Origin: Shewanella marisflavi
Lineage (GTDB): Bacteria; Pseudomonadota; Gammaproteobacteria; Enterobacterales; Shewanellaceae
Reading direction: 5' to 3'
Assembly: GCF_023283925.1 (NCBI RefSeq)
Contig: NZ_JAKIKX010000008.1
Coordinates: 1-64,000, forward strand
DNA length: 64,000 nt
Shown: one piece after another, positions 15,156 to 27,977 of the stretch
Layout: each line of letters opens with the position of its first letter
How positions within the stretch are numbered: position 1 is the first letter of the stretch
Notes under the pieces: model-generated
Databases searched by the model: none
What the model saw: the letters and a program-made list of their open reading frames with translations, nothing else
Told to the model about the DNA's origin: nothing
Translations under genes and position numbers: made by a program

Positions 15156-17399
15156 CTAATGCGCTTTGGCTTTAAATAGACGCAGGCGATTGGCGTTACT
15201 CACCACAGTCAGTGATGAGAAGGCCATGGCCGCACCAGCAATAACCGGACTGAGCAAAACCCCAAACATGGGATAGAGAATTCCCGCGGCAATAGGGATA
15301 CCAGCGGCGTTATAGATAAAGGCGCCAAACAGATTCTGCTTAATATTCCTCAGTGTCGCCTTGCTGACCGCTATCGCATCGGCTAAGCCATGCAAAGAGC
15401 CGCGCATCAAAGTAATATCGGCACTCTCGATGGCCACATCCGTCCCCGTACCAATGGCAAAGCCAACGTTAGCCAGCGCCAGCGCGGGGGCATCATTGAT
15501 ACCATCTCCAGTCATGCCCACTATTTCACCCGTTTTTTGCAGCTCGGCCACCTTGCTGGCTTTATCCTGAGGCATCACCTCGGCAAAAAAGGTTTCTATG
15601 CCAACCTTAGCGGCCACCGCCGCAGCCGTAGCCTGATTATCTCCCGTCAACATCACCACCTTGATGCCATTACGCTTAAGCCTGGCGATTGCCTCGACCG
15701 AATCCTGTTTAATAGGATCGGCCACTGCAATGATGGCGATGAGCTTATTGTCTCGTGCCAGATACATAGGTGTCTTAGCCTCTGCAGCCAATTGCTGCGC
15801 CTTAGCCTGATGTGCCTGAATGTCTACACCTAAGTCCTGCATCAAGGCCTGGTTACCAAACAAAATAGAGTGTCCGTTAACTTTTGCCTCTACGCCGCGT
15901 CCAGAGATGGCATTAAAGTCTTCGACAGACTCAAGTTTGATATCTCGGCTATTAGCCGTCTCGACGATGGCCTCGGCGAGGGGATGCTCAGAATGACGCT
16001 CTATGCTGGCGGCTAGGGCTAGCACGCCTTGCTCATCTAATTCAGTCTCCTCAGCCAGCAGGATATCTGTTACCTGAGGCGAACCTTGAGTAATAGTACC
16101 CGTCTTATCTAACACCATGACACTGATCTTGGAGGCGGTTTGCAGCGCTTCGCCGTTACGGATTAACACACCCGACTCGGCGGCCTTACCCACACCAACC
16201 ATAACCGACATAGGTGTCGCCAACCCCAAGGCACAGGGACAGGCGATGATCAACACTGTGGTGGCCGAGACGATAGCAAATACTAAAGATGGCTCAGGAC
16301 CAAAGTTAAACCACACCATGGCACTAACGATGGCAATGATCATAATCGCCGGTACAAAGTAACTGGCAATCACATCGGCAAGCCTGCCAATTGGCGGTTT
16401 TGAATTTTGCGCCCGCTTCACCATGGCGATGATTCTGGCAAGGGCAGTGTCTTTACCCACTCGGGTAGCGCTAAAGACGATAGCACCAGACTTATTTAAG
16501 GTGCCAGTGACCACCTCGCTGTCGATGGTTTTCTCTACTGGCATAGGCTCACCAGTCAACATAGATTCATCGACACTAGTATTACCCTCAATGACCACGC
16601 CATCGACAGGGATCTTCTCACCTGGGCGGACCCTCACCTTGTCACCTTGCAGCACCTGGGCGATATCGATATCCAGCTCTTTGCCGTCCCGAATTACCCT
16701 CGCAGTCTTAGCCTGCAAGCCAATGAGACGCTTGATCGCTTCAGAGGTCTTGCCCCTAGCCTTGACCTCTAACGCTAAGCCAAGGTTAATCAAACCTATG
16801 ATCATCGCTGTGGCTTCAAAATAGACATGGCGCGCCATCTCGGGCAGCAGCGTTGGGAAGACAACCACCAGCATGGAATAGAGCCAGGCGGTACCCGTAC
16901 CCAAGGCAATTAACGTGTCCATGTTAGCGTTGTGGTGCACGAAAGATTTCCATGCCCCCACATAAAAGTGTTTGCCTGACAAAATCATGATACTTAGGGT
17001 AACTAAGCCCACCAGCCCCCAGGCCAGCTGCTCGGTCGTGGTAGTGACCGTCATCTCACCGATAAACAGGCCATAAACCATCAAGGGAATACCCACAGAT
17101 AAGGCAATAAAAGTATGGCGCAGCAGGCTGCGATAATAGTCGAGATCGGCCTGCTCCTTCTCATCCATGGCATCACTACTCGCCTCGCCCTGAAGCTGAG
17201 TCGCGTTGTAGCCAGCCGCCTCGACGGCTGCAATTAACTGCTCAGGCGTTGCCGAGCACGAGACATCGACGATACGCTCGGCAAAATTCATCTCCGCCGA
17301 GGTGACTCCGGGTACGGCCTTTAATGCGGTTTCTATCTTACCAACGCAGCTCGCACAGCCAGCGCCAATGATGTTGAGTTGTACTCTCTTACTATCCAT
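15156..17399 (-). CDS. copA: Copper-exporting P1B-type ATPase CopA
   Basis: A 747-aa Cu(I)-translocating ATPase. One N-terminal heavy-metal domain carries GAGCASC (C15, C18). Then come membrane helices, the TGE actuator loop at 282-284, the CPC metal site at 387-389, the phosphorylated DKTGT at 431-435, an HP motif in [11 protein letters not shown] near 465, and the GDGINDAP hinge near 634. CopA proteins often have two N-terminal metal domains; here there is one. It is the middle gene of a regulator-copA-cupredoxin operon, with an SD (GGAG) before the ATG. Confidence 0.95.
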   Translation of the reverse strand: MDSKRVQLNIIGAGCASCVGKIETALKAVPGVTSAEMNFAERIVDVSCSATPEQLIAAVEAAGYNATQLQGEASSDAMDEKEQADLDYYRSLLRHTFIALSVGIPLMVYGLFIGEMTVTTTTEQLAWGLVGLVTLSIMILSGKHFYVGAWKSFVHHNANMDTLIALGTGTAWLYSMLVVVFPTLLPEMARHVYFEATAMIIGLINLGLALEVKARGKTSEAIKRLIGLQAKTARVIRDGKELDIDIAQVLQGDKVRVRPGEKIPVDGVVIEGNTSVDESMLTGEPMPVEKTIDSEVVTGTLNKSGAIVFSATRVGKDTALARIIAMVKRAQNSKPPIGRLADVIASYFVPAIMIIAIVSAMVWFNFGPEPSLVFAIVSATTVLIIACPCALGLATPMSVMVGVGKAAESGVLIRNGEALQTASKISVMVLDKTGTITQGSPQVTDILLAEETELDEQGVLALAASIERHSEHPLAEAIVETANSRDIKLESVEDFNAISGRGVEAKVNGHSILFGNQALMQDLGVDIQAHQAKAQQLAAEAKTPMYLARDNKLIAIIAVADPIKQDSVEAIARLKRNGIKVVMLTGDNQATAAAVAAKVGIETFFAEVMPQDKASKVAELQKTGEIVGMTGDGINDAPALALANVGFAIGTGTDVAIESADITLMRGSLHGLADAIAVSKATLRNIKQNLFGAFIYNAAGIPIAAGILYPMFGVLLSPVIAGAAMAFSSLTVVSNANRLRLFKAKAH

Positions 17400-17410
17400 C
17401 TTCTGTTCTC

Positions 17411-17872
17411 CTAGCTCGCCATAACGCTTGGCTCATCGACGCCTTCTTCATAGCTGTCTTCAGTGCCTTCTGCGTAAGTGCCTTCGATTAGATGGCAGAT
17501 CATATTGCCAGTCGGTGCTTTATCTGGCTTGTGGGACCAATCCTTCACCGCGTTCGACAGCTTGCTCCTCAGCTTCACCATCTCTTCAAACTGCTTCTCT
17601 GTCTCATCGAGCTTTTGCTGAATCATCTGCCTGACCAAGCCGCAGGCACTCTCCCCCTGATCAGTTCGGGAGAAGATCACCTTAATCTCATCGACGCTAA
17701 ACCCTAGGCTTCTGGCGCTTAGGATAAACTGCATGCGCGATTGATCCTTATCGCTATAGTCCTTGTAGCCATTGACCGAAGACTTAGTCGGCGTCAGCAG
17801 GCCGATGCGGGTATAGAAACGCACGGTATCACCCGTGATATTGAGGTTTTTCGCTAATTGATTAACACGCAT
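17411..17872 (-). CDS. MerR-family metal-responsive regulator of the copA operon
   Basis: A 153-aa protein with an N-terminal MerR winged helix-turn-helix ([21 protein letters not shown], about 1-21) and a dimerisation helix. The start is the ATG at 17872; the frame runs upstream to 17992 but would cross the promoter. Its only cysteines are C77 and C126. CueR senses Cu(I) with a C-terminal C-x7-C pair, which is missing here, and the middle cysteine of MerR/ZntR-like sensors is also absent. Position argues for copper control, but the ligand is uncertain. The C-terminal tail is acidic. It is first in the operon, 11 bp before copA. Confidence 0.85.
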   Translation of the reverse strand: MRVNQLAKNLNITGDTVRFYTRIGLLTPTKSSVNGYKDYSDKDQSRMQFILSARSLGFSVDEIKVIFSRTDQGESACGLVRQMIQQKLDETEKQFEEMVKLRSKLSNAVKDWSHKPDKAPTGNMICHLIEGTYAEGTEDSYEEGVDEPSVMAS

Positions 17873-17912
17873 AACCACTCCAACTAGAGACTTTAGTATC
17901 GCTGTTACATTG

Positions 17913-17943
17913 ACTATAAACCTGTGTGTTAGACACAGGTCAA
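17913..17943 (-). promoter_or_regulatory. MerR-type promoter of the copper operon (19-bp spacer)
   Basis: On the minus strand TTGACC (-35, 17938-17943) and TATAGT (-10, 17913-17918) are separated by 19 bp, the overlong spacer typical of promoters twisted open by MerR proteins. The spacer contains a dyad with 8-bp arms ACCTGTGT and ACACAGGT around 5 bp (17920-17940). It is about 40 bp upstream of the regulator ATG, so the operon is autoregulated. Confidence 0.85.
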
Positions 17944-17992
17944 GGAACAAAAGAAGAAAAAGCCGAAAAAGTGAAGAGAATGGAGAAAACAT

Positions 17993-18023
17993 AAAAAAAG
18001 CAGCCTATTCAGAGGCTGCTTTT
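17993..18023 (-). terminator. Terminator after glmS
   Basis: A 10-bp stem (AAAGCAGCCT/AGGCTGCTTT) with a 6-nt loop is followed, on the minus strand, by a T7 run. It lies about 30 bp past the glmS stop. Confidence 0.88.
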
Positions 18024-18054
18024 GAATCTAGAAGTCTAACGGATACCCGCTAAA

Positions 18055-19884
18055 TTATTCTACCGTAACAGATTTTGCCAGGTTACGCGGCTGATCTACG
18101 TCGGTACCCTTGATCAAGGCGACGTGGTAAGAAAGCAGCTGCAACGGAATGGTGTAGATAAGTGGCGCCATGTAATCGTCACAATGTGGCACAGGGATCA
18201 CCTTCATGGTGTCATCTGACTCGAACTCGGCATCTTTGTCGGCAAACACATACATCAGACCACCACGGGCGCGAACTTCTTCGACGTTCGACTTGAGTTT
18301 CTCAAGCAGTTCGTTGTTTGGTGCGACCACAATAACCGGCATATCGGCATCGATCAGTGCCAGCGGGCCATGCTTAAGCTCACCAGAAGCATAAGCTTCG
18401 GCGTGGATGTAGGAGATCTCCTTAAGCTTAAGCGCACCTTCCATCGCGATAGGGTATTGATCGCCACGGCCCAGGAAGAGGGCGTGATGCTTATCGGCAA
18501 AGTCTTCAGCCAGCTCGGCAATGGCATCGTCCAAGCCCAGCGCCTGCTCAACTTTCGCCGGCATAGATTGCAGGCTCTGAGTGATCTCGGCCAGCATCTC
18601 TGGAGACATGCCGTTGTGACGACCTATGGCAGCCGTCAGCATCAGAAGACCTGCTAACTGTACGGTAAAGGCCTTGGTTGAAGCCACACCAATTTCGGCG
18701 CCCGCTTTCATCATATAAGCCATGTCCGACTCGCGAACCAGAGAAGAACCTGGCGCGTTACAGATGGTCATGGTCGCCTTATAGCCCATCTCTTTAGCCA
18801 GGCGTAGTGCCGCCAAGGTGTCAGCGGTTTCGCCCGACTGAGAGATAGTCACCAACAGGCTGTTAGGGAATAGGTGCGACTTGCGGTAACGGAACTCAGA
18901 AGCGATCTCGACGTTACATGAAACACCGGCCCAATCTTCGAGCCAGTAACGTGCGGCCATACCCGCATGGTAACTGGTGCCACAAGCAATAATTTGTACG
19001 TGTTTGATATCTTTTAGAAACTCGGCGGCATTCTCACCGAAGGCCGAATCCAGCACATGACCACCGGCAATACGCCCCTCTAGGGTGTGAGCGATGGCGC
19101 GAGGCTGCTCGTAGATCTCTTTAAGCATATAGTGGCGGTATTCACCCTTATCACCGGCATCATGAGTCACTTCCGACTCTTTGACTTCACGCTCGACCGG
19201 ATTACCATCCAGATCATAAATGCTGACGGTGCGGCGTGTGACTTCGGCGACATCACCCTCTTCGAGGAAGGCGAACGAGCGAGTCACAGGCAGCAGGGCT
19301 AACTGATCAGAAGCGACAAAGTTTTCGCCCAGGCCAAAACCTATCACCAGTGGGCTACCAGAACGGGCCACAATCATGCGCTCGCTATCGCGGCGGTCGA
19401 TCACAACAGTACCATAAGCACCTTCAAGCTGTTTAACCGTGGCTTGTACGGCGCTGAGCAGGGTATCGTGAGACTTAAGCTCATGGTGCACCAGGTGACA
19501 GATCACTTCGGTATCGGTATCTGAACTAAAGGTGTAACCCAGGCCCTTCAGCATATCGCGCAGCTTGTTATGGTTTTCGATAATGCCGTTATGTACTACG
19601 GCAATATCGCCACTTGACTGATGAGGGTGGGCATTGCGCTCACTCGGCTCACCATGGGTCGCCCAGCGAGTATGGGCGATACCCGTACCGCCAATCAGCG
19701 GCGCTTCTTCTAGCGCATTGGATAGCTCCTGCACCTTACCTACACGGCGAGTGCTTTCCAGTTCATTGTTATGGATCACCGCCACACCGGCAGAGTCATA
19801 ACCACGATATTCGAGGCGGCGTAGCCCCTCGAGTAGAATTTCCGCAACATCCCTTTGCGCCACTGCGCCAACGATTCCGCACAT
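18055..19884 (-). CDS. glmS: Glutamine--fructose-6-phosphate aminotransferase GlmS
   Basis: A 609-aa enzyme, the same length as in E. coli, that makes glucosamine-6-phosphate for cell-wall and LPS precursors. The N-terminal class-II glutamine amidotransferase domain begins [10 protein letters not shown] with catalytic Cys right after Met. Two SIS sugar-isomerase domains follow (about 285-425 and 455-600), ending in the typical [11 protein letters not shown]. It follows the DeoR-type regulator gene by 38 bp and has its own terminator. The other UDP-GlcNAc gene, glmU, lies 3.3 kb upstream. Confidence 0.97.
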   Translation of the reverse strand: MCGIVGAVAQRDVAEILLEGLRRLEYRGYDSAGVAVIHNNELESTRRVGKVQELSNALEEAPLIGGTGIAHTRWATHGEPSERNAHPHQSSGDIAVVHNGIIENHNKLRDMLKGLGYTFSSDTDTEVICHLVHHELKSHDTLLSAVQATVKQLEGAYGTVVIDRRDSERMIVARSGSPLVIGFGLGENFVASDQLALLPVTRSFAFLEEGDVAEVTRRTVSIYDLDGNPVEREVKESEVTHDAGDKGEYRHYMLKEIYEQPRAIAHTLEGRIAGGHVLDSAFGENAAEFLKDIKHVQIIACGTSYHAGMAARYWLEDWAGVSCNVEIASEFRYRKSHLFPNSLLVTISQSGETADTLAALRLAKEMGYKATMTICNAPGSSLVRESDMAYMMKAGAEIGVASTKAFTVQLAGLLMLTAAIGRHNGMSPEMLAEITQSLQSMPAKVEQALGLDDAIAELAEDFADKHHALFLGRGDQYPIAMEGALKLKEISYIHAEAYASGELKHGPLALIDADMPVIVVAPNNELLEKLKSNVEEVRARGGLMYVFADKDAEFESDDTMKVIPVPHCDDYMAPLIYTIPLQLLSYHVALIKGTDVDQPRNLAKSVTVE

Positions 19885-19922
19885 AATTTTTTCCTACTGA
19901 CTCAATACTAATATTAAAAAAT

Positions 19923-20705
19923 TTACTTTGAGTAGGGGGCGATTATTACTTCTACCCCCTGCTCGGTGATCTGTTTTACCGTTTGCTCATCGACTCTATC
20001 ATCGGTCACAAGCACGCTTATTTGCTGCCACGCCAGTTCCAAGTTAGGAATGCGCCTGCCTATCTTGTCTGAGTCCACCATAACGATCACTTCTCGGGAG
20101 ACCTCTGCCATCACCTTGCTAAGACCGGTCAGCTCATTAAAGGTGGTTGTGCCGCGGGTAAGATCTATGCCATCGGCACCGATAAATAACTGATCGAAGT
20201 TATAAGAGCGCAGCACTAACTCGGCGACCTGCCCCTGAAAAGACTCAGAATGGGGATCCCATGTTCCACCAGTCATCAACAGAGTTGGCTCATTTTCCAA
20301 CTCATGGATGGCATTGGCCAGCTGCAGCGAGTTGGTCATCACCACCAAACCTCGCTTAGCGTTAAGCTGCTGCACTAATCCTGACGTGGTGCTACCGCTA
20401 TCGATAATGATGCGATTATGATCTTTAATCAGCCTGGCCGCCGTCTCGGCAATCGACAATTTATTAGGCGCGATTTTGGCACTAAACTGTTGTGTCACCT
20501 CATCAGGGATAGCCACCGCGCCACCATAACGTCTAAGCAATAGCCCGGTTTTCTCAAGCGCAGCCAGATCTTTACGTATGGTGACCTCAGAAGTTTCGAA
20601 ACGACTCGCCAACTCATCCACACTCACCTCGCCTGTTTCGTTCAAAACGGCAATGATGCTGTGGCGGCGCTGTTGTGTGTTTCGTTTATTCACAAAGAGT
20701 TTCAC
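19923..20705 (-). CDS. DeoR/GlpR-family transcriptional regulator
   Basis: A 260-aa repressor-type protein. The N-terminal HTH has the DeoR signature (TQQRRHSIIAVLNETGEVSVDELASRF then VTIRKDLAALEKTGLLLR, about 10-60). It is followed by a DeoR C-terminal sugar-phosphate sensing domain (DSGSTTSGLVQQL, then GADGIDLTRGTTTFN). The start is probably GTG at 20705, with no strong SD. It lies directly upstream of glmS in the same direction, so it may respond to an amino-sugar phosphate and control glmS; that role is inferred. Confidence 0.88.
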   Translation of the reverse strand: MKLFVNKRNTQQRRHSIIAVLNETGEVSVDELASRFETSEVTIRKDLAALEKTGLLLRRYGGAVAIPDEVTQQFSAKIAPNKLSIAETAARLIKDHNRIIIDSGSTTSGLVQQLNAKRGLVVMTNSLQLANAIHELENEPTLLMTGGTWDPHSESFQGQVAELVLRSYNFDQLFIGADGIDLTRGTTTFNELTGLSKVMAEVSREVIVMVDSDKIGRRIPNLELAWQQISVLVTDDRVDEQTVKQITEQGVEVIIAPYSK

Positions 20706-20790
20706 TTAAGTTTCGTTTCGAAAGATAGATTATAGTGATTCGAAACTTTTTTACCAGTCCCTCAGGTTAAAAAGCCCCCCTGAAAAACAA

Positions 20791-20818
20791 AAAAGCCGCT
20801 ATATGAGATAGCGGCTTT
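20791..20818 (-). terminator. Terminator after the TonB receptor gene
   Basis: An 11-bp stem AAAGCCGCTAT/ATAGCGGCTTT with a 5-nt loop is followed by a T-rich tract on the minus strand. It lies 26 bp past the receptor stop. Confidence 0.88.
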
Positions 20819-20843
20819 AGGTTTTACTATATCGGCTAATAAA

Positions 20844-22985
20844 TTAGAACTTGGCTTCCAGTGCAAGACCGAAATGACGTCCCTCACCCACAGTCACATC
20901 TGTATTGGTTCCACCAGCTAGATAATCCTGATCGAATAGGTTCTTCACATTAAGGCGAACACTCAGATCAGTACCTTTGATATCCATGGTATAAGCGGCG
21001 CCAATATCAAAACGAACATAAGCATCTTTGCTAATCGTATTATCTGTATTAGCGAAACGGTCACCCACATAGACGGCACCAAAGTTAAGTGCCAGCGCTT
21101 CAGTCACCTCGTAACGTGTCCAGATGTTAGCCGACCATTCAGGCGCATCCACAGGTGTCTTACCATCTAAACGATCTTCTTCTGGACGAACATATTCAGC
21201 ATCGAGATACATCATCGACCCCGACATAAACCATTTCTCAGTAAGCTGACCCTGGGCGCCCATCTCGAAGCCTTTATGACGCTGCTCACCAGATTGAGTG
21301 GTAATCGTCTTGTCGCCACTCATCGGGGTCACCTCAAGATCTTGAGTCACTGTGACATTCGATACCGTAATATCGAACAGCGCACCGGTTAACAGTAGAC
21401 TGCCATCGAAAAGCTCCCATTTGGTACCTATCTCATACTGCTCACCATATTCGGGATCCAAATTCATTTTGTCATTCACATCATCAGGATCATTGACCAT
21501 TCCCTGAGGCGTAAAGCTCTTTGAATAGTTCAAATAGATGCTACCGTTCTCCGCGGGTGAATAGATCACCCCAAACTTAGGTGATACGGCATAACTGTTG
21601 TTACCCTCACCGTCCTTCTTCTGCTCGTCGTAGCGCACGCCAGCCAATAGTTGCCAGCTATCATTAAGGGTAATGAGATCTTGAATATAGAAACCATAAT
21701 GCTTGTAGTCAGACTCAGACTTAGTCGTGTCGCGATGATAGTCCAAGTCCGGGCGAGGCACAGGCTGCCCCGGCATCACCAACTGATTCTTGTCACCCGC
21801 CTCTTTTAGCTGGCCATAGTAGTAGTCCAGCATATTGGCGCCGATCAACAACTTATGTTCGACATCGCCGGTACTAAAGTCACCGGTAAAGTCGATAAAG
21901 CCCGTCTTATGTTGCCAGTCGTCATAACGGTCGAACGGGCTAATGGTGTAGCCATCCGTGAAAGGATCTTCTGAGCCATTTACCAGGCTAGGAGAAGAGT
22001 CTAAACGCTGACGATTAAACTGCTGGTCGTTATAACCCGCCTTGATCTGCCAGTTGTCGCTGAGATGATAGGTCAGTTCGGCACCCAGATTTGAGATTGT
22101 ATTGTCGGTAAAGGCCCAGGGTTGATCCCAAATGATATCACGGCCACCAATGAGCTCGCCTTGACTGTTGAGCCAGCCACCGCGGTCTATGCCCGTCCTA
22201 TCCTGAGTATGATCATACTTGAGCGACAACATAAGATCGTCAGTGATATCAAACTCCAGGTTCAGATATCCAAGCCAGCGATCCCGCTCCTGATTAGTGC
22301 CATCCTGATACTCTCTCCAGTATTGGGTGTCTTGCTTAACCAACACGGTACGATAACGAATGGTTTCCGCTTCATTGAGGCTACCACCGGCATCCAGCTG
22401 GAAACGGGTAGAGCCATGCTCATCGGTATCAAAGCCAAATTCAAACAAGTTATCGTAGGTGGGTTTCTTGGTCACCATGTTGATCAAGCCGCCTGGGCCA
22501 GACTGACCATAAAGCATGCTTGATGGTCCCTTTAGCACTTCTACCTGTTGCAGAGTTTCGATAGGCTGCACATAGTGAGACCATTGCTGCTGACCATTGA
22601 TCAGATACCCCGACCCCGATGACAGCTCAAAACCACGAATATTAAATACTTGGCGGTTCCATTTCTCACTGCCGCTGGTCACACTGGAGTCATTCACCAG
22701 AACCTCTGACAGATTGGTGGCCAGCTGCTCATCGGTCACAAAGTCTGGAATAATCGCAACAGATTGTGGTGTGTCCATCAGATCGATATCACCTCTCATG
22801 GCACCGGATGCAACTCCCACTTTATAATCGTTAAAGGTACGGCCTGAAACCGTAATGCGTTCGATATTGGCTTCAACCACACTGCTCTTCTCACCATCTT
22901 CAGCCAACGCAGGGATACTGGCTAATGCCGCTAACACTGCAATACCGACAGGAGAATAATTAAACGAATACAGCTTAAATGCCAT
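20844..22985 (-). CDS. TonB-dependent siderophore receptor
   Basis: A 713-aa outer-membrane receptor. A signal peptide covers about 1-28 (ending PALAED in the shorter form). A plug domain follows (PQSVAIIPDFVTDEQLATNL, GPSSMLYGQSGPGGLINMVTKKP). A 22-strand barrel ends in GLALEAKF with terminal Phe. The pattern resembles the FhuA/FpvA-like siderophore receptor family, so the cargo is likely a ferric hydroxamate or similar chelate, not assigned. The start at 22985 has GGTGAGG 7 nt upstream; the longer frame to 23009 lacks this. A Fur box lies 50 bp upstream. No siderophore or TonB genes are adjacent. Confidence 0.92.
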   Translation of the reverse strand: MAFKLYSFNYSPVGIAVLAALASIPALAEDGEKSSVVEANIERITVSGRTFNDYKVGVASGAMRGDIDLMDTPQSVAIIPDFVTDEQLATNLSEVLVNDSSVTSGSEKWNRQVFNIRGFELSSGSGYLINGQQQWSHYVQPIETLQQVEVLKGPSSMLYGQSGPGGLINMVTKKPTYDNLFEFGFDTDEHGSTRFQLDAGGSLNEAETIRYRTVLVKQDTQYWREYQDGTNQERDRWLGYLNLEFDITDDLMLSLKYDHTQDRTGIDRGGWLNSQGELIGGRDIIWDQPWAFTDNTISNLGAELTYHLSDNWQIKAGYNDQQFNRQRLDSSPSLVNGSEDPFTDGYTISPFDRYDDWQHKTGFIDFTGDFSTGDVEHKLLIGANMLDYYYGQLKEAGDKNQLVMPGQPVPRPDLDYHRDTTKSESDYKHYGFYIQDLITLNDSWQLLAGVRYDEQKKDGEGNNSYAVSPKFGVIYSPAENGSIYLNYSKSFTPQGMVNDPDDVNDKMNLDPEYGEQYEIGTKWELFDGSLLLTGALFDITVSNVTVTQDLEVTPMSGDKTITTQSGEQRHKGFEMGAQGQLTEKWFMSGSMMYLDAEYVRPEEDRLDGKTPVDAPEWSANIWTRYEVTEALALNFGAVYVGDRFANTDNTISKDAYVRFDIGAAYTMDIKGTDLSVRLNVKNLFDQDYLAGGTNTDVTVGEGRHFGLALEAKF

Positions 22986-23034
22986 GGAAACCTCACCACT
23001 CAACAACATAGGAAACGAAAGTTGCCGCCAATAT

Positions 23035-23055
23035 AAATGAGAATCGTTTTTATTT
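23035..23055. promoter_or_regulatory. Fur box upstream of the TonB receptor
   Basis: AAATGAGAA-TCG-TTTTTATTT matches the Fur dyad (AAATGATAA-N3-TTATCATTT) in 16 of 18 arm positions. It is 50 bp upstream of the receptor ATG, consistent with iron repression. Confidence 0.7.
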
Positions 23056-23152
23056 AAGCTAATTTACATCCCTTTACATTAGAGAGAGATCTCAGTCACT
23101 CTCAGGCACGATAGCAAAAGCCTGGTTAACTGGATGATTAAGTTAGGGGCAT

Positions 23153-23178
23153 AAAAAAAGCGACCACTTGGGTCGCTT
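23153..23178 (-). terminator. Terminator after glmU
   Basis: An 8-bp stem AAGCGACC/GGTCGCTT with a 5-nt loop and a run of seven T on the minus strand lies 18 bp past the glmU stop. Confidence 0.88.
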
Positions 23179-23195
23179 CTTCTACAACAGTAAGC

Positions 23196-24560
23196 TTATT
23201 TCTTCTTTTTCACCGGACGTGTCCAGCCTGTCAGATGGCGCTGTTTTACTCGGGTGATCACCAGCTCATCGGCCGCCACATCACGAGTAATGGTCGAGCC
23301 AGCCCCCAAAGTAGCACCTTTACCAATAGTCACTGGCGCCACTAACTGAGTATCGCTACCCACAAACACGTCGTCTTCAATAATGGTCAGATGCTTGTTA
23401 GCACCATCATAGTTACAGGTGATGGTGCCGGCTCCTATATTCACACCAGCCCCTACCTGAGCGTCGCCAATATAGGCTAAATGGCCCGCCTTAGAGCCTT
23501 CACCCAGCACCGCCTTCTTCATCTCGACGAAGTTACCGATATGGGCATCGCGCTTGAGCTCGGCGCCGGGGCGTAAACGAGCGAATGGCCCTGCACTGGC
23601 GGCTTCACCGACAATGGCATTTTCAATAATAGAGTAAGGTTTGATCTCGGCATTATCGCCGATCTCACAATCGATCAGGATAGCGCCAGCACCAATAGTG
23701 ACATTGTTGCCAATAGTAACCTTACCCTGGAATATCACATTCACATCTATCATCACGTCCATACCGACAGTGACCTCGCCACGCACGTCGATACGAGCTG
23801 GATCACGCAAGTTAGCCCCATCAAGCATCAGCTTTTCCGCTGCGCGCGCCTGATAGGCACGCTCTAGCTGAGCCAGCTGCACACGATTGTTAGCGCCTTC
23901 CACCTCAATAGCAGATTCAGGCTGCGCCGTGGTGATGCTCACACCGTCTCGATGAGCCATGGCTACGATATCGGTGAGATAGTATTCCCCTTGGGCATTG
24001 TCCGATGACAACTGACCCAACCAGGCTTTAAGCTGTTTACCTGGCGCAGCCATAATGCCGGTATTGATCTCGTTGATCTTAAGCTGCTCAGCATTAGCAT
24101 CCTTCTGCTCGACAATACCCACCACCTGGCCCGCTTCACGTACGATGCGGCCATAGCCAGTAGGATCAGGTAGATTAACGGTAAGAATAGCCAGGCCATT
24201 GTCATCGCGCGCCGCCAACAGGGCTTCCAAGGTTGATGCCTGGATCAGTGGTACATCACCGTAAAGGATCAACACGGTATCATCATCGCCAATATTGTCA
24301 TTGGCCTGCGCCACGGCGTGACCCGTACCCAACTGCTCAGCCTGCAGCACCCAGTTTAATGCCTGCTCGCCCAGGCTGGCCTTAAGCTTGTCGGCGCCAT
24401 AACCATAAACCAGCTGAATCGTGTCACTTCCTACCTGATGCGCGGTATCTATCACATGCTGAACCATGCTCTTATGGGCGATGGGGTGGAGAACTTTAGG
24501 AAGATCTGAACGCATGCGGGTTCCTTTGCCTGCGGCCAAAATAACGACATTCAGTGCCAT
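23196..24560 (-). CDS. glmU: Bifunctional UDP-GlcNAc pyrophosphorylase / GlcN-1-P acetyltransferase GlmU
   Basis: A 454-aa enzyme that acetylates glucosamine-1-phosphate and couples it to UTP. The N-terminal nucleotidyltransferase has [20 protein letters not shown] (about 7-26). The C-terminal left-handed beta-helix with hexapeptide repeats runs from about 250 to the end and includes the conserved [23 protein letters not shown]. The start at 24560 gives the usual length (456 in E. coli); the 30-residue upstream extension lacks homology. It is transcribed alone or after the DsrE-family gene. Confidence 0.97.
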   Translation of the reverse strand: MALNVVILAAGKGTRMRSDLPKVLHPIAHKSMVQHVIDTAHQVGSDTIQLVYGYGADKLKASLGEQALNWVLQAEQLGTGHAVAQANDNIGDDDTVLILYGDVPLIQASTLEALLAARDDNGLAILTVNLPDPTGYGRIVREAGQVVGIVEQKDANAEQLKINEINTGIMAAPGKQLKAWLGQLSSDNAQGEYYLTDIVAMAHRDGVSITTAQPESAIEVEGANNRVQLAQLERAYQARAAEKLMLDGANLRDPARIDVRGEVTVGMDVMIDVNVIFQGKVTIGNNVTIGAGAILIDCEIGDNAEIKPYSIIENAIVGEAASAGPFARLRPGAELKRDAHIGNFVEMKKAVLGEGSKAGHLAYIGDAQVGAGVNIGAGTITCNYDGANKHLTIIEDDVFVGSDTQLVAPVTIGKGATLGAGSTITRDVAADELVITRVKQRHLTGWTRPVKKKK

Positions 24561-24671
24561 GAAGATATCCTTGGGTAATTGCTGGTGGTATTTGGTTAAG
24601 CTCAAATTGAGTCGGCTGATTTTAATAGATCGCGCCGCCAAAAGCGACACACTGTGGCTTCTTTAACCCAG

Positions 24672-25025
24672 TCAGAAGGTGATCACCTTGTCAGATTCGA
24701 GCAGCCACTGTGCCAGTTCGTCCATGGTAGCCTTAACACATCCCTCGATCACATCAAGTTCAATAAGGCCGCGAGCCTGCACACAAGAAGTGCAATACTT
24801 AATCTCAGCCCCCTGCGCCAGAATAATCTCCAGCATCTGTTGTAGGTTGTAACCTTCGCCCGGTTGCTGCCTAGGTAACACAGCTGTCACAGCATCGGAC
24901 AATAGAAACAATTTTACCTTGGGGACTGTAGCCTGCTCATTTAACTGTATTGCCAGACGTAAGGCATTAAAGAGTTTCTCTGACCCGTAAGGCGCGTCAT
25001 TGACGACGATTAAGACTTGTTGCAT
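24672..25025 (-). CDS. DsrE/DsrF-like (YchN-type) family protein
   Basis: A 117-aa protein of the DsrE-like fold. It begins QQVLIVVNDAPYGSEKLFNALRLAIQL, a stretch typical of YchN-like proteins, and has cysteines in YCTSCVQARGL and EGCVKATMDEL; family members use such cysteines in sulfur relay. No tus or dsr partners are adjacent, so the substrate is unknown. The start at 25025 is chosen because homology begins there and GAGGGATG precedes it. It lies between atpC and glmU. Confidence 0.82.
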   Translation of the reverse strand: MQQVLIVVNDAPYGSEKLFNALRLAIQLNEQATVPKVKLFLLSDAVTAVLPRQQPGEGYNLQQMLEIILAQGAEIKYCTSCVQARGLIELDVIEGCVKATMDELAQWLLESDKVITF

Positions 25026-25141
25026 GGAATCATCCCTCATTAAAAACAGGAGCATAAGCCTATCATTGCCATTAGGGCGAAACGTCTGACTCGATCACGT
25101 AAAAGGAGTCAACAGGGAATTCAGAGATGGGAAAAAGATAT

Positions 25142-25175
25142 AAAAAAGGCGGTCACCTCTCGGTTTCCGCCTTTT
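25142..25175 (-). terminator. Terminator of the atp operon
   Basis: A 9-bp stem (AAAAGGCGG/CCGCCTTTT) around a 14-nt loop is followed by a T run on the minus strand, 18 bp after the atpC stop. Confidence 0.82.
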
Positions 25176-25192
25176 ATCATCAAACAATAACC

Positions 25193-25621
25193 TTATCTGG
25201 CAATGTTCTTCTTGATGGTCTCTACAACGCGCAATTGAGCGATAGCCTGAGCTAATTCAATCGCTGCAGCGGCATAGTTAAAGTCTGCGCCAGCGTTAGC
25301 CATATGGGCTTCTGCACGACGCTTGGCTTCTACGGCTGCCTGCTCATCAATCTCTTCGGCACGCAATACTACGTCAGCCAATACTGATACTGAGAAAGGT
25401 TGCACTTCCAGGATACCACCCGAAAGGTAAAACACTTCCTCTTTACCATCTTGTTTGACGATGCGCGCCATGCCAGGTTTGATATGGGTAAGCAAAGGAG
25501 CATGACCAGGCATAACACCTAAGTCACCCTCAGCACCTGAGACTTGTAGGTGTGCTACCAGACCCGAAAAGATGCTACTTTCTGCGCTTACAATATCAAG
25601 TTGTACTGTCATGGCTGCCAT
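25193..25621 (-). CDS. atpC: ATP synthase epsilon subunit
   Basis: A 142-aa epsilon subunit of the F1 central stalk. It has the N-terminal beta sandwich ([46 protein letters not shown]) and two C-terminal helices that can inhibit the enzyme. The start MAAM at 25621 is supported by GGAG 5 nt upstream and by similarity to the MAMTYHLD start of E. coli. It is the last gene of the atp operon. Confidence 0.96.
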   Translation of the reverse strand: MAAMTVQLDIVSAESSIFSGLVAHLQVSGAEGDLGVMPGHAPLLTHIKPGMARIVKQDGKEEVFYLSGGILEVQPFSVSVLADVVLRAEEIDEQAAVEAKRRAEAHMANAGADFNYAAAAIELAQAIAQLRVVETIKKNIAR

Positions 25622-25655
25622 CCGTTCTCCTTAAAATACCAAGCCTAAGGCTCGA

Positions 25656-27928
<2,273 letters not shown>

Positions 27929-27977
27929 CTTTACTCTCCAATCTGGACCTGAGGTGCCTTAAGACACCTCTGTGTCT

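Noticed and set aside
15390-15833. 147-aa ORF on the + strand
   Set aside because: It lies wholly antisense to copA, whose frame has clear P-type ATPase motifs; it shows no motif or SD of its own.
17873-17992. Upstream extension of the MerR regulator frame
   Set aside because: It would translate through the operon promoter and dyad, and the MerR HTH begins exactly at the ATG at 17872.
19885-19922. Possible glmS ribozyme before glmS
   Set aside because: The gap is 38 bp, too short for the ribozyme, which is also confined mostly to Gram-positive bacteria.
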